A stretch of 64,000 nt of DNA from Crambe crambe (Eukaryota; Porifera; Demospongiae; Poecilosclerida; Crambeidae): the NCBI GenBank assembly GCA_963924555.1, contig OZ004583.1, positions 4,559,501 through 4,623,500 of the forward strand, given 5' to 3'. The translations under genes and the position numbers were made by a program. Below the pieces are notes generated by a model. It was not told the origin of the DNA. It did no database searches and saw nothing but the letters and a program-made list of their open reading frames with translations. Below are positions 19,289 to 29,789 of this stretch, in pieces. The stretch's first letter is position 1. Each line of letters opens with the position of its first letter.

Positions 19289-19411
19289 GCCGAGATGCTA
19301 GTCTGGCGTAGCCAGCCCCAGGCACTTCCGGAACTCCAGCGCAAGCGTCATATTACGTAACGAAGTATTGTGTGATCCTCTATTATAATAGTTAGACAAC
19401 GAGACCTAGGG

Positions 19412-19479
19412 ATCTAAGTTATTTAGAGACCCGAGGGCCCTGGGCTGTAGCGACCCGAGGGTCTCTAAATAACTTAGAT
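19412..19479. repeat. Hairpin with 21-bp arms
   Basis: Arms atctaagttatttagagacc(c) at 19412-19432 and (g)ggtctctaaataacttagat at 19459-19479 are exact inverted repeats with a 26-bp loop. They lie inside element B. Confidence 0.85.
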
Positions 19480-20583
19480 ACCGTTGGTCAAGTTGCCTAA
19501 CTTATTTAGAACATAGCAACATAGTTTTGGAACTTAGAAAGGCTTCAAATGAATCGCTAAAGTTTAGCTAGTCAGCCATGAAAGCTTCGTGCACCGAAAA
19601 TCCAGCAGCTGAAAATCACCAGAACTAAGGTAGGCTTTCTAGCTTATACGCTTGAAAATATGAACTAACTAAGCTTTCTACGCTGCCTTCGGTACCTTGT
19701 TACTCTTTTCTAGGCTTTAGTTGGTACTCACTAGTGTCAGGAGGCGAGAAACTAGCTTTCACCATTTTTTGACAAGTCTTCTAACACACACCATAGACTA
19801 TATAGGTTCCTATTACATGGACTGGAAACGCCTATTAAATTAATATTAACAAGCACTTCCGGTCGTGTGATATCCGTGTTGCGCCTATTGCGCTGCAGCT
19901 GTATCTCCATGAACAGGAAAGATCACTTTAGTGGTTAACCGTACAAGCTTGTAAGTGGCTATGAAGAGGCTGAACTCTGCCAGGGAGACTATACTACAAT
20001 ATGCCAAGACCCTGGGATTATTGTCAGAGCAAAACTCGAGTTAAAGTGTGCTCTAGCAGTTAAAATTGCATATAAATACTTTGTGTAATTTTATCTCCTG
20101 AAGTAGTTCTATCATCCATAGTTAATGTGGTTGAGGACTTGAAGTACATGTTAGTAAATTGTTTTAAAAGATACATATCAACTTTCTACTACATTGTTAC
20201 TAACTACTACACCTTTCTTTGTCAAATAGTATACCTGCTTTGCGTAATTTTCTAGGACCAAGTTTAACCTATCCAGCTCATACTGTAATATAAGCAGTTC
20301 ATATAAAGTTTGCAGTGTTGCATGGTATTGTTTTTATCCATTTGGGGTACATATTTGGTTGTAGAAATTCACTAGACAGTTAATTAATTGATGGAAACAG
20401 CCGGCCCAGAATACAATATCCGGTAAGTATTACCATAAATATACGGAACACCGCAAGGCGGATGTAATTAATCATTTCCAGTCCATTCTGGAACCTCTAT
20501 AGTCTATGCACACACCCACCAGGCGGGGTTGGTTGGTTACTATGGATTCATAACAATATTCTAATTGCTGCCCACCACAGGGT

Positions 20584-20652
20584 ACTAAGTGCCTAACAGT
20601 AGGTTTACTAAGTGCCCAGGGCACTTAGTAAACCTACTGTTAGGCACTTAGT
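20584..20652. repeat. Perfect 34-bp-arm hairpin
   Basis: Arms of 34 bp (20584-20617 and 20619-20652) are exact reverse complements around one base. Each arm itself contains two cactaagtgcc-like blocks (actaagtgcc ... actaagtgcc). A similar sequence (cacttagtgcc) occurs at 46557-46616. Confidence 0.9.
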
Positions 20653-20809
20653 ATCCCTGTGATGCATTATGAGGTTTAGAAGATCTGATTTTGTATTGTG
20701 AATATACAGAGCTGTGTTCTAAGGTGTGATGTTACCAGACCGTAGCCCTTGCGCTGGAGTTCCGGAAGTGCCTGGGGCTGGCTACGCCAGACTAATGTCT
20801 GCCGAGATG

Positions 20810-21960
20810 CCGAGTCTCGATCTCGTGGGGTGGGGTCTTATTAGGATATACTGGATCTGAGCATGCGCAAAAATGGCGGGAATTTAAAAATAAAAAGTAT
20901 GAAGAGCAGCTCAAGAGCTAATTCTTCACTAATTTCAGGGTAGATGGTCTTCAGCTGTACAATAAAATTTTAGCATTATAGATTACTGTCAGAGCCCATT
21001 TTAAAAGAAGGCTGTGAATGCCAGTCCCTTGTAACTGTAACTTTCTCCCCCAATTTTTTATTTTATTTGGCAAGATAGCTAGCTGGTTACATTCATTTCA
21101 AAGCTGTAATATTAATTGATCGATTGTATATATATTTTCAGAGGATGAAGAATTATGTGGGTTTGTTTAAAGGTAGTATTTAACTACCGTATGCCCATAG
21201 TATAATAACTACACCTCCCATACTGTATGTAGCAGTGAGTAGTAAACGTTATAGCTACATATGTACAGCATATATAGCTCTACACTATATACACCTTTTG
21301 ATCAGAACCATGCAGACTAGATTAGATTGTCTTCTGTGTCTCATGACAGTCATGCCTTCGAACGTTAATTGCTATTTCTGTACAAAAGAGCCATTTATTT
21401 CTTCTCCCCTTCCTTCCAGGAAAGGTCTGACTAACTACCAGTAAACTTACAGAGTGATGCTGCAGCATCCTGAGATTGAGGCAGATCGTATGAAGGTGTA
21501 GTGGATGTTCAGTAGCTAGGCATGAATCCAGAGTCTGTATTCAATGTGTATAACTACTTACACCACATGAACAAACTACTCATTCAACAGGTTTCCTCGG
21601 CCCATTTCTTGTTTTGTTTATATCAACAGGAATTGACTAGCTACATTCAGCAAGACTAGATCTTTGAGGGCGTGTACTTATTATTCTTTTGTTTCTCAAC
21701 TAGCTATGGGTATGCATGCGCCAATGGCAGGAGTTTAAAATATTTCAGTGATAACTACTATTCTAATAATAAAGTCTATAGTTAATTTAAATTCTAAATT
21801 TTAGCTGCAGGTGGTTGATCAGTTCTGGGGAGGTCACACATCATGCTGTAACAAGAAAGGAATTATAATCACAGGACTATTATGACATCTGGGAAGCTTC
21901 CATAGGTAGCTATGCTCATTGAGCATGCTTTGGTGAACTAATAAAGTGTTGTATGTATAT
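20810..21960. other. Intergenic stretch, nothing recognised
   Basis: A/T-rich DNA between element B and the death-fold relic. It contains no coding pattern, no Roc-COR counterpart for the relic and no clear repeat. Confidence 0.4.
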
Positions 21961-21968
21961 AGTCTCAC

Positions 21969-22226
21969 CTTTCACATACTTGGTGGTCACATCCTCAGCA
22001 AGTGCATGGTAACCTGCATCACTGAGTGCCCTGGCAAATCCATCCCAATCAAGAGCAGGGTTAAGGTGCACCATGATCTCAGCCAGGGCCTGCTTAGGTG
22101 CAGTACTCTCACTCAACTTGATTCTGTCTATTAATGATTCAGGAAGCGAGAGAAATAGTGTAACTTGATCCCAATCTTCCACTTCCTCTAACACCTTGCT
22201 TATTCTCTCAATGCTGAAGTTAGAAT
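21969..22226 (-). pseudogene. Relic array: death domain 6 copy (intact exon)
   Basis: This is a 258-bp exon, phase 1 in and out, with the same acceptor (gacag) and donor (AAAG|gtgaga) as 7309-7554. It encodes [19 protein letters not shown]..., ALAEIMVHLNPALDWDGFAR and [17 protein letters not shown]. The frame is open and four residues longer than in the main gene. It is called pseudogene only because most exons of the same array are broken. By itself it could still be used if spliced into another transcript. Confidence 0.65.
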
Positions 22227-22414
22227 CTGTCAATGATGAATATGAAGATTACTCTCATCCTCTCATCTATTCGTACACATACAGGTTTAGTTTTAATAAA
22301 GTGAGCACTGTATTAATAGTGGGGGAATATAGTATTTTGCACATAGCTACATGTCATTGAGCTGCACTGCTATGCATGCCTATTGTAATGGATACTAACA
22401 ATTAACTGACTCAC

Positions 22415-22692
22415 CTTTAGTACAATATAAATCACAAGCTTTAATGGTTGCCTCAACCTCTTGGGCTCCGAGTGCTTCTGTAGCAATATCCTTCCAAGTA
22501 GGTTGCTCCGGATGGCTACTGATGTAACACATGGCAGCTGCTTTCGCTTGCTGCTCCTTGCTGGGTAAACAGGACTCAATATGTTCCATTAGATTGCGAA
22601 ATGGTTCTGTGTAATTGCCAATGACGACTCCTTTGCACTTATCAGTACTGTTGTCAGGTTCTCAACTGCATGTCATTGACAATTTGTGGGGT
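22415..22692 (-). pseudogene. Relic array: broken death-fold 5 copy
   Basis: Counterpart of 7775-8071. The splice sites are kept (ttgtag; CTAAAG|gtgagt), but the exon is 278 bp, not a multiple of three. A small insertion near the start puts a stop within the first seven codons. The later part still reads [19 protein letters not shown] and QPTWKDIATEALG, like the main gene. Confidence 0.8.
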
Positions 22693-22870
22693 CTACAAGG
22701 ATACAATTCTATATGAAAGGGGATGATGATTTGCTAAGACTGAACCAATCTTAATACACAAACTCTGAGGAGGATGTAGTGAGTATGTAGGTATATATTA
22801 TATATATAGCACATGCATAGCTAGGAGAGGTTGAATAATAATGGTATAATAGGGATTTCCCCTAAATTAC

Positions 22871-23051
22871 CTGTGACTGGCTCTGCAAAGTTTCTGATGC
22901 TGTCAGCATACTTGCAATGCTCACCCTCTGAATCTATTATGGATATGAGTTTTCTCCATGAAGTGACAGCTCTAGTAGTCAGGAATTCTTCCACCCCAGT
23001 CACCCCACACAAATGTATATCTTTGCGCATTCTCAAAAGAGAAATCTAATC
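22871..23051 (-). pseudogene. Relic array: broken death-fold 4 copy
   Basis: Counterpart of 8589-8789, with both splice sites kept (ctcttag; CACAG|gtaattta). It is 181 bp, not a multiple of three. The first part (LDFSFENAQRYTF) and the second part (VEEFLTTRAVTSWRKLI ... [10 protein letters not shown]) are in different frames, so it carries a frameshift near 22990-23010. Confidence 0.8.
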
Positions 23052-23343
23052 CTAAGAGAATAATAATAGTAGCTAGTTGGAATGGTAAGATCCTTTTCGA
23101 ACTATACTATAGTACACCTGCTTAAGAAGTACACCTGCTGTAATCATGCAGGAGATATTCTATAGGGGATACTAATAAAAGTCGCTAATGAGATTTTAGA
23201 TTTTATAAAACAACTTTAATCCAAGTCTTAAAGACCAACTGAGAGTTATAGCTACTAGCTATGAAGATTATGGAGATGATGTCAATAGCACCAAAATTTC
23301 TTACACTATTAACTTACACCTAATACAATAAATCATCTCTCAC

Positions 23344-23595
23344 CTTTAGGAAGGTACTTTGCTGCCTGTTCAGCTGCAATCTCCTCCCCACAGTGAGATA
23401 GTGTTGTGACCACACTCCCCCAGGTCACATAGGGGCACACATGGACTAGGTGATGAACGAGGGCTCCTTTCTGATCGTGAGCAGACTCAATCTGTGACAT
23501 AGCATGGTCAACGATCCCCATGTAGGTTGCAATGGTCTCCCAATCCTCCACCTCCTTCAATAATTCACTGAACAATTCAGCAGTAAATGTTGGAT
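23344..23595 (-). pseudogene. Relic array: death domain 3 copy (intact exon)
   Basis: This is a 252-bp exon, exactly the length of 9205-9456, phase 1 in and out. It encodes FSELLKEVEDWETIATYM and [20 protein letters not shown] with the death-domain pattern preserved. It lies only 65 bp from the next relic exon, where the main gene has an intron of about 200 bp. The frame is open, but it belongs to a mostly broken array. Confidence 0.68.
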
Positions 23596-23660
23596 CTGCT
23601 AGGAAGAAAATCAAGTGTTAACTTAGATTCAACTACTCATTACTTTATATGTACCCTGAC

Positions 23661-23935
23661 CTTTTGAAAAGTTAGTCATGGCTCTCTCAGCAGCCTTAAA
23701 CTCTTCAACACCATAGAGCAATACTGCTAATGACTTCCAAGAGGGACAACCATGACTGGTTGTGTAAAGAGAGGCAGCAGCTCATATCTTCTCCTCCCCA
23801 CTTAGGGATGAATGCGGGAGTGAACACTTTGAGGACAGCGCCCAATAGTAAACTCGTGTTCATCCAGCACTGATAAGACATCTCCCTCTATCTGCATGAG
23901 TACTGCTGCTACATTCTCTACACTCAAGGTGGATT
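23661..23935 (-). pseudogene. Relic array: broken death-fold 2 copy
   Basis: Counterpart of 9655-9930 but 275 bp, one base shorter. In place of cgcatctcatcc it has cgcattcatcc, and this single-base deletion leads at once to a TAA stop. Upstream [19 protein letters not shown] and downstream PSWKSLAVLLYG remain recognisable. Splice sites are intact. Confidence 0.85.
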
Positions 23936-24338
23936 CTACAGGAGTCATATGCCCCACCCAAGTGTCCCCTTGCACGTGAGTATTGGCTTCGAAATGAATT
24001 GCTTGTGTACATTTCAACTTGAGACATGTTCTATAAAAGACTTGTTCAGTTTGTTTGTAATGATAATAAGATCAGCATACTGATCCACTTAGCTACTGAT
24101 CACATTGCTATTGTTGCTATCTGTTAGAGAGATAATGTGGCACAAGCTGCTAAGTTAGGCCGATTCAAAAGGATTTATATATGTTAGAGAACTTTGTCAC
24201 ATAATAATATGACATGAGGTAAGGTCTAGTCTCTCTATTATGATGCATCTAAGAAAGCAATATCTCACAATAATACTGAGAGGTGGGTAGCCTATAATAA
24301 TTATCAGCTAACAATTCATGTAGCTATGATGATCATAA

Positions 24339-24586
24339 CTTGTAGTGGCTCAGCAAACTTTCTGATGCTATCAGCAACACTCTTTGGTCCATGTAGATTT
24401 CCACCTCATCAAGGGCCCAAATAAGTCTCCTCCATGAAGGAGATGCTCCCTTTCCTGCTAGCCAAGCACTGAGAACCAATTCAACACTAGATGCAGGAGC
24501 ATCTTTCATTGCTAACCACAGTTCCAATTTTGGTGCCTTAATCTCCAATATTTGTGGGATGATGTTAGTTACAGTCAACTGTGGGA
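24339..24586 (-). pseudogene. Relic array: broken death-fold 1 copy
   Basis: Counterpart of 11014-11280. It starts PQLTVTNIIPQILEI and keeps [17 protein letters not shown] and [13 protein letters not shown], then shifts frame before the final RKFAEP-like part. The donor that reads caag|gtatga in the main gene reads caagttatga here, so the splice site is lost. It is 248 bp, not a multiple of three. Confidence 0.85.
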
Positions 24587-24644
24587 CTGCATGGGAACAC
24601 GAATGGTAGAATACATGATCACTGAGCCAGTCAGAACATGTAAC

Positions 24645-24725
24645 AGTTTATCACTACACACCACTGCACACCAAAATTATAGGGATAGTACATCAGTGCA
24701 CACTATAATTATAGGGAAACTATAC
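24645..24725. repeat. Unexpanded minisatellite seed
   Basis: Two to three degenerate copies of the 28-bp unit of 11880-12912 (atagggatagtacatcagtg, cactacacaccactgcacac) lie upstream of relic death-fold 1. The following text (tcagctcttcaaattatg) matches the far edge of the expanded array at 12915 (tcagctcttccaattatg), so this is the ancestral, short state of the same intron. Confidence 0.75.
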
Positions 24726-24947
24726 CACGTACTGTCAGCTCTTCAAATTATGCTATCATGAAATCAGGAAAAATCACTATTGCATGACCTCAAAAGATAC
24801 AAACTAGAAAAATGAATACTCTTCAGTCTATATAGAGCTTTATTTTATAGATTCCTGTGAAAAACCTGAGCATGCGCAGGCTCTCTTTCTTCCCCTCCCC
24901 CTTCCGTGCGCGCGAAAGCCTGGGGACCAGGTTATTGTGCATGTGAT

Positions 24948-25058
24948 ATTGGGAGGTAGGTATGATGTTGGGGCTGGGTTATAGCTATATGGTGATAGTC
25001 TCTCGTAGCCAGACCCAATTCTGGCTACACAAGACCAACATCATACCTACCTCCCAAT
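24948..25058. repeat. Inverted repeat, 24-bp arms
   Basis: attgggaggtaggtatgatg(ttgg) at 24948-24971 is the exact reverse complement of 25035-25058. The loop holds a second small palindrome (gtagccagacccaattctgg(ctac), 25008-25031). It has the structure of a small foldback element. Confidence 0.85.
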
Positions 25059-25104
25059 AAAACTTATTTCAAATCAACATTATAGCTAATCTTCCTGAGC
25101 CACT

Positions 25105-25148
25105 CCCTTGCCCATATAGTCTCGTGACGAGACTAATATGGGCAAGGG
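25105..25148. repeat. Palindrome around tagtctcgt/acgagacta
   Basis: cccttgcccatatagtctcg and its near-exact complement cgagactaatatgggcaagg form a 44-bp palindrome. A similar core (gtctctcgtctggggacgag) is at 34843-34866, just upstream of the Tigger transposase. Confidence 0.75.
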
Positions 25149-25149
25149 G

Positions 25150-26200
25150 AGCTTCTGTTGTATTGGGAGTTTTGCAAAGAAACCTGTAGCTAGCTATGTG
25201 CATAGCTACACGTAGCTAAGTACCATCAATAATAATAGCTATAGCTAGCTACACTCTAAAAAACAATCTTGGCTTACAGGGCTCACAATATACAGTCAGT
25301 CACAAGTTCATTTGACAATGTCCAGCTTGTCACACCATTTTTTTTTCTACTATAGCTATACATTTAAAATTGCTATTAGATATTCATGTCCATAGCTAGA
25401 GTGTCGCTGTGAGCCCTGGGCTTACATGGACCTGATCCCTTCATGTCCTATACAATCTAAGCATACAGTTTTGTACCGTTAAACAATAAAACAGCTATTG
25501 TATCCACCTATTTCCCAATCTCCAACCTGCTGATCAGGACACAATTACAAGGGAATTCACATTTCATATAGGCCCATAGCCAGCTATTTAAAAGTGGTGT
25601 TAGCAGCTACAGGGGGAGGGTGCAGGAGGATGTGCCCCCTCATGCATGGAACTGCCCAAGATCAGAATGTGTTTATTAATTAATTGGCAGATTTCATACT
25701 GTAATTAGCTGACCATAATAATAAAAATTGATGTCAATAAAGGGAGTTCATTTGAACCCTCCAATCCTGAATCCTCCTCCCCCTGCCTACGCCTGATTAA
25801 TTAGTTTAATAGCTATACCTCCTCCTATATTATAGTCTTTATGCCTAAGTAAACACTTCATTTCTGTATTTAGCTACACATTATTTCCCTATAGGACACA
25901 TAATCTTTACTAAGTGATGACTTGGGGCAAATCACTGTTTGCCAGTGTTTGATAGCTACTTTCCTTGGGTGTAAGGTATGATAGCTATAGCTAGCTAGCT
26001 ACAATGCATGGATCCAGGCACACTCACAGTAGCTAGCTAATAGTCTGGTGTATATAGCCAACATGGAAAAATCAATTGTGTCAGGAAGACATTGAAAATT
26101 TGAATTCATGTTAGCTCGATTTAAGTCACAACAGCTGTAGTTAGCTAGCTAGCTACTCTTATAGAGCTTTATAGTTCCAAGACTGTGTGTGGTCAATTAG
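25150..26200. other. Repeat-poor stretch, nothing recognised
   Basis: A/T-rich sequence with many short tagctagc runs. I saw no coding pattern. Confidence 0.4.
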
Positions 26201-26445
26201 CAGGGGTGTATCCACCACTCCGGTTGGTCCGGTTTTCACCGGACCACTTTTATAAATTATCCCATGCCTGCAGAGTTAAGTGAAGCACCATGACCTTCAA
26301 GAATCATGATCACACTAGCATATATAGCTTTATCGAAACTCCTTCTGGTAAGTGGGGAAGGATAAAGTGGGCATGGATAAAGTGGGCATGGTGATCCAAC
26401 ACACAGGCATACCGGGCCACTCAAAATTCTGTGGATACACCCCTG
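26201..26445. mobile_element. MITE with 15-bp TIR caggggtgtatccac
   Basis: The left terminus caggggtgtatccac (26201-26215) and the right terminus gtggatacacccctg (26431-26445) are exact inverted repeats. The inside is about 215 bp without coding capacity. The ends (CAGGGGTG) resemble hAT-type MITEs. Confidence 0.75.
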
Positions 26446-27621
26446 ATTGGTGGTATTCTCAGAAGCAAAGGCACAAGACTAAGTCCGTGCAAGAAATTTC
26501 AATGGTACTTGACTAGTATATTATATATGCCTTAATTGATTGAGACTTTCTAATGAGAGAAGCCACGCCCATTTTGTACTAACCCTACATAGAGAGTGCT
26601 ACTGCACTCACTCTAGCTAGCTACACATAGCTAGTTTAAACTATGTACGTATGGTGCCTTCAGTAAGTAGGAATTTTCCTCATCAAGTGAAGTTATTCAT
26701 GGAATTCAGCTAGCAATTAGCTAATTATGCTAATGAAGTAGAAGTAGCTGGATACTATTCAGTTGGATATTCCATGGCAGCATCACTGATTTTCCCACCC
26801 ACCCCCCTTGTCTGTTGATCTGGTATCTTGACTCTTTTCCAACATTATTGTGCTGTCTTTTGGTGTACGTACATGATGGCAAGTTGAGACTTTTCCCAAC
26901 TTCTCCCTCCCTAGCTAATCAATGGTTCCTGGACTTGTTTGAGGAGCTAGTAAAATGCATGCGCGCATTGCGCGCCTATTCCGGGCCGGCTGTCGTCCAC
27001 GTGTGTGACTCTGGCCCTTCGATCGGGGTAAGGAGAATGTGAGAGTCTGGGCCAAGCGAGACTAAGAGGTAGGCATGAGCGGAGTAAGTATCTATCTGTT
27101 TCGGATAACTATTCAAAGAGTGAGCGATGTAGTCATAAAGCCGTGCTTGACTTATTATATCTAGCGGGCGGTAGGCGGCTGGATGCTGTGGAAAGGACAA
27201 TTCCCAATTCTTCAGGTAATGTTCTTAGTGTCGGTCTATTTGGGCCTAGGCTAGGAAATTTAATTTTTAGGCAGTGACACCTGTACATTCCTGGCTTATA
27301 AGTGTAAGCCAGCAGGAGGTACTTTGGTTTAATTAGTACAACTGTTAGCATAGGCTGATATGATGGACATCATTCAACACCTACTACTGTTATGTATGTA
27401 TTTTCACATTACTGATTTCTTTTGTGCAATTTTTACAACAGTGGGTGTGTTGTGTGAATGTTTCACAGTAGATTTAGAGGTTATGGGATTGGTATTGACT
27501 ACAATACAAAGCTAAACAATACTTTTGCTTATTGGTGAATCACTGATAGTTGTGTGCTAATTAGTGTACTCCACACTTATTTTTGGAAGCCTTTGATTAA
27601 AAAAAGCAGGCTTTGCATTGT

Positions 27622-27623
<2 letters not shown>

Positions 27624-27675
<52 letters not shown>

Positions 27676-27682
27676 GGGGGGG
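27624..27682. repeat. (GT)n followed by poly-G microsatellite
   Basis: Roughly 34 bases of gt repeats are followed by about 23 consecutive G. Confidence 0.9.
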
Positions 27683-27757
27683 TATTAAAGCTTAATACTG
27701 ACATTTGAATGCTGAAGTTGGCTAACTACGAGGTAAGCAATGTATCATTTCGCTGTA

Positions 27758-29196
27758 GCCTCATACCCAGGCCTTTGGGGGAGGGAGAAAATAGGGCCTG
27801 GTATACACTGCTTGTGCATGTGCCAGATTTTCACGGAATTCTGTGAAAATAGGATACTATCGTTATGTCATCTGTGTTGTGCCAGATTTTCACGGAATTC
27901 TGTGAAAATAGGATACTATCGTTATGTCATCTGTGTTATGGCCTGGGGTAGTATGTAATAGAATGGGTGTGGTTTGTCAATATCTACATCTAGAGGCTCC
28001 AGAGGCTACCCATACACGCTGCTGCTAGAGATGGCTATTGTTTTGCTGCTGCTGTTTTATTGAGAAGTATTTTAGTGTTCTAAGAGACCGCTAGCTGTGA
28101 CGGGCATGAAGGGTTCCGGTTATAATCTTAGTGGCTGAGCCTACCTTTCTGAAAGCCTTCCTGAAATAAAGACGGGGGGTGCCCATATAGCGTAGCCTAC
28201 CGATTATCGACCAGAAGTTATTCCTCGTACCATATCGCCTTCACCGATGGTCGTCAAAGTCTCAAACAACAACCATAGGAAAGATAATTTCATCCTTATA
28301 ACGTCATATGAATTATTCTTCTCTCAATTGGATAGAAATTTTGCTATGCTGAATCAACTATGTCAAGTGTGAAATTATTTATCGACCACCATTACCTATT
28401 TTTGACCACCCGTTGAAAATCATATCAATCATCGTCTGTTCCATTCTTTCTTTCAGTTTTGCTCCACTACATGTTAGGCCCCTTAAAAAGATACTGTTAT
28501 ATTATTTTATGCTATAAAATACATCATCATAACAAATTATATAAAAAATGAACGAAGCTTTTCAATCAAAAACTGCTTCACAATTTAACGGTAGAATGGA
28601 ACTGCTGCAGAAGCTCGCCTTTTCACTGGATTCAGGTGATACTTTTCAGACACAGTCTTCATTGATCTGTGTTACATATTCTACAGAATCGAGTCATAAT
28701 CTATCCATACAGTCCTCACTAAACAAGCACCAAATTTGACTCTAAGTGGATAGCTTTCGTAGCTTTTAGCGATCTTCCGGAGCCAATGGCGATGGGTAAC
28801 GTGAGCTAGTAACTTACTTTCATACTGCAGTCGATAAATACTTGCTGCTGAAGTCCTGTTTTCTCTCTAGAACTTTAAGTTTTCCCCATATTTTTTCCAA
28901 TGCAGCCATTTTCTTAGACTCCGTTTACGTTTGTTTACTACCGTAGACTCTCCGTATACTAAGTAGTCGATAATAGGTGCTAAAACGGCCGACAATAGGT
29001 GCCGGTCGATAATCGGTAGCCTACGCTACAGAGAAGAAAGTATCGATCGATCATCAGCTAGCTAACTTGTGATCTATTGATCGTCATTTTTTTTGTCATC
29101 ACTCTGCATGTCTAGGGTTTTATGGTCAAATAATTTCACGAATGCGCAAGCGGTGTATACCAGGCCCTATTTTTAATTGGGCCTGTGGTACGAGGC
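27758..29196. mobile_element. 1.4-kb TIR element with nested second element
   Basis: The left end (gcctcatacccaggcc ... aaaatagggcctggtataca) and the right end (reverse complement gcctcgtaccacaggccc ... aaaaatagggcctggtatac) are inverted repeats of about 60 bp. Inside lies another pair: tagcgtagcctaccgattat(cgacc) at 28188 and its complement ending at 29028. A second element therefore seems inserted in the first. The open frames inside are short and not recognised. Confidence 0.7.
27820..27937. repeat. Exact 59-bp tandem duplication
   Basis: The 59-bp unit starting gtgccagattttcacggaat occurs at 27820-27878 and is repeated without change at 27879-27937, inside the 1.4-kb TIR element. Identity of the copies implies a recent event (or an assembly artefact). 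Confidence 0.9.
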
Positions 29197-29639
29197 TTCA
29201 TTTTATTGGTGCTCATTTAGTTTATCAGTGCGCATGCGTGCGTGGTGAACATCAAAATGAGGTAAGATTTGTCCACAATAGCAATTCCCATGTGTCTGAC
29301 TTATCTTCTTGATAATGACCGTAATGACTGTCTGCTTTTTTTCTATAATGTTATTCATTGGTGGCAGTTAACAGTGCCCACCAAAATTCTTTTTAATCCA
29401 GTAATTGACAGTTCTTGACAATGTGTCAAGTTTGAACACCATTAGCTGTTTACTCCAGAGGTGTTGGAAGCAAAGATTCGATTGGTCAAGCCCAAATTTG
29501 AAATGTAAGCCCACAGACCATTGAAGAGCATCTTTGTTTTTGATCGATAGCTACTTAATAATAATCTTGTTTTTCCCAAAATACCAGTTAGGCCTGGGCT
29601 TGACTGGCCTGACGTGTTCCCCTGCCTATGTACTTAGCT

Positions 29640-29775
29640 ATGAGTAGGCATTGGCACCTTTTTTGGCCTATATTAGGCATGGGCTCGTTTTTTTGGCCTA
29701 TATTATTCTATTAGGTATGGAGTAGTTTTTTGGCCCATATTATTGTATTAGGCATGGGCTCATTTTTTGGCCTAT
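29640..29775. repeat. Imperfect tandem repeats (ttttttggcctatatta)
   Basis: About four imperfect copies of a 35-45-bp unit containing attaggcatgggctcgtttt and ttggcctatatta. No coding content. Confidence 0.7.
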
Positions 29776-29789
29776 TTTGGATGATCCAA

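Larger units (their letters stand above)
19298..20794. mobile_element. MITE/foldback element B, about 1.5 kb
   Basis: Left end tagtctggcgtagccagccc and right end ggctggctacgccagacta make inverted repeats that continue through caggcacttccggaactcca and gcgcaag (about 50 bp). The GCCGAGATG motif is at its left border and again just outside its right border (20801-20809). Inside are further inverted repeats (19785-19828 with 20476-20517, a nested element) and two long hairpins. No gene was recognised. Confidence 0.7.

Noticed and set aside
21969..24586. Second functional death-fold gene
   Set aside because: Four of six exons carry frame or splice lesions, exon lengths are no longer multiples of three, and neither a leader nor a GTPase exon was found with it.
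28548..28739. Small open frame inside the nested TIR element
   Set aside because: 63 codons, no family match, and located within a MITE-like interior.
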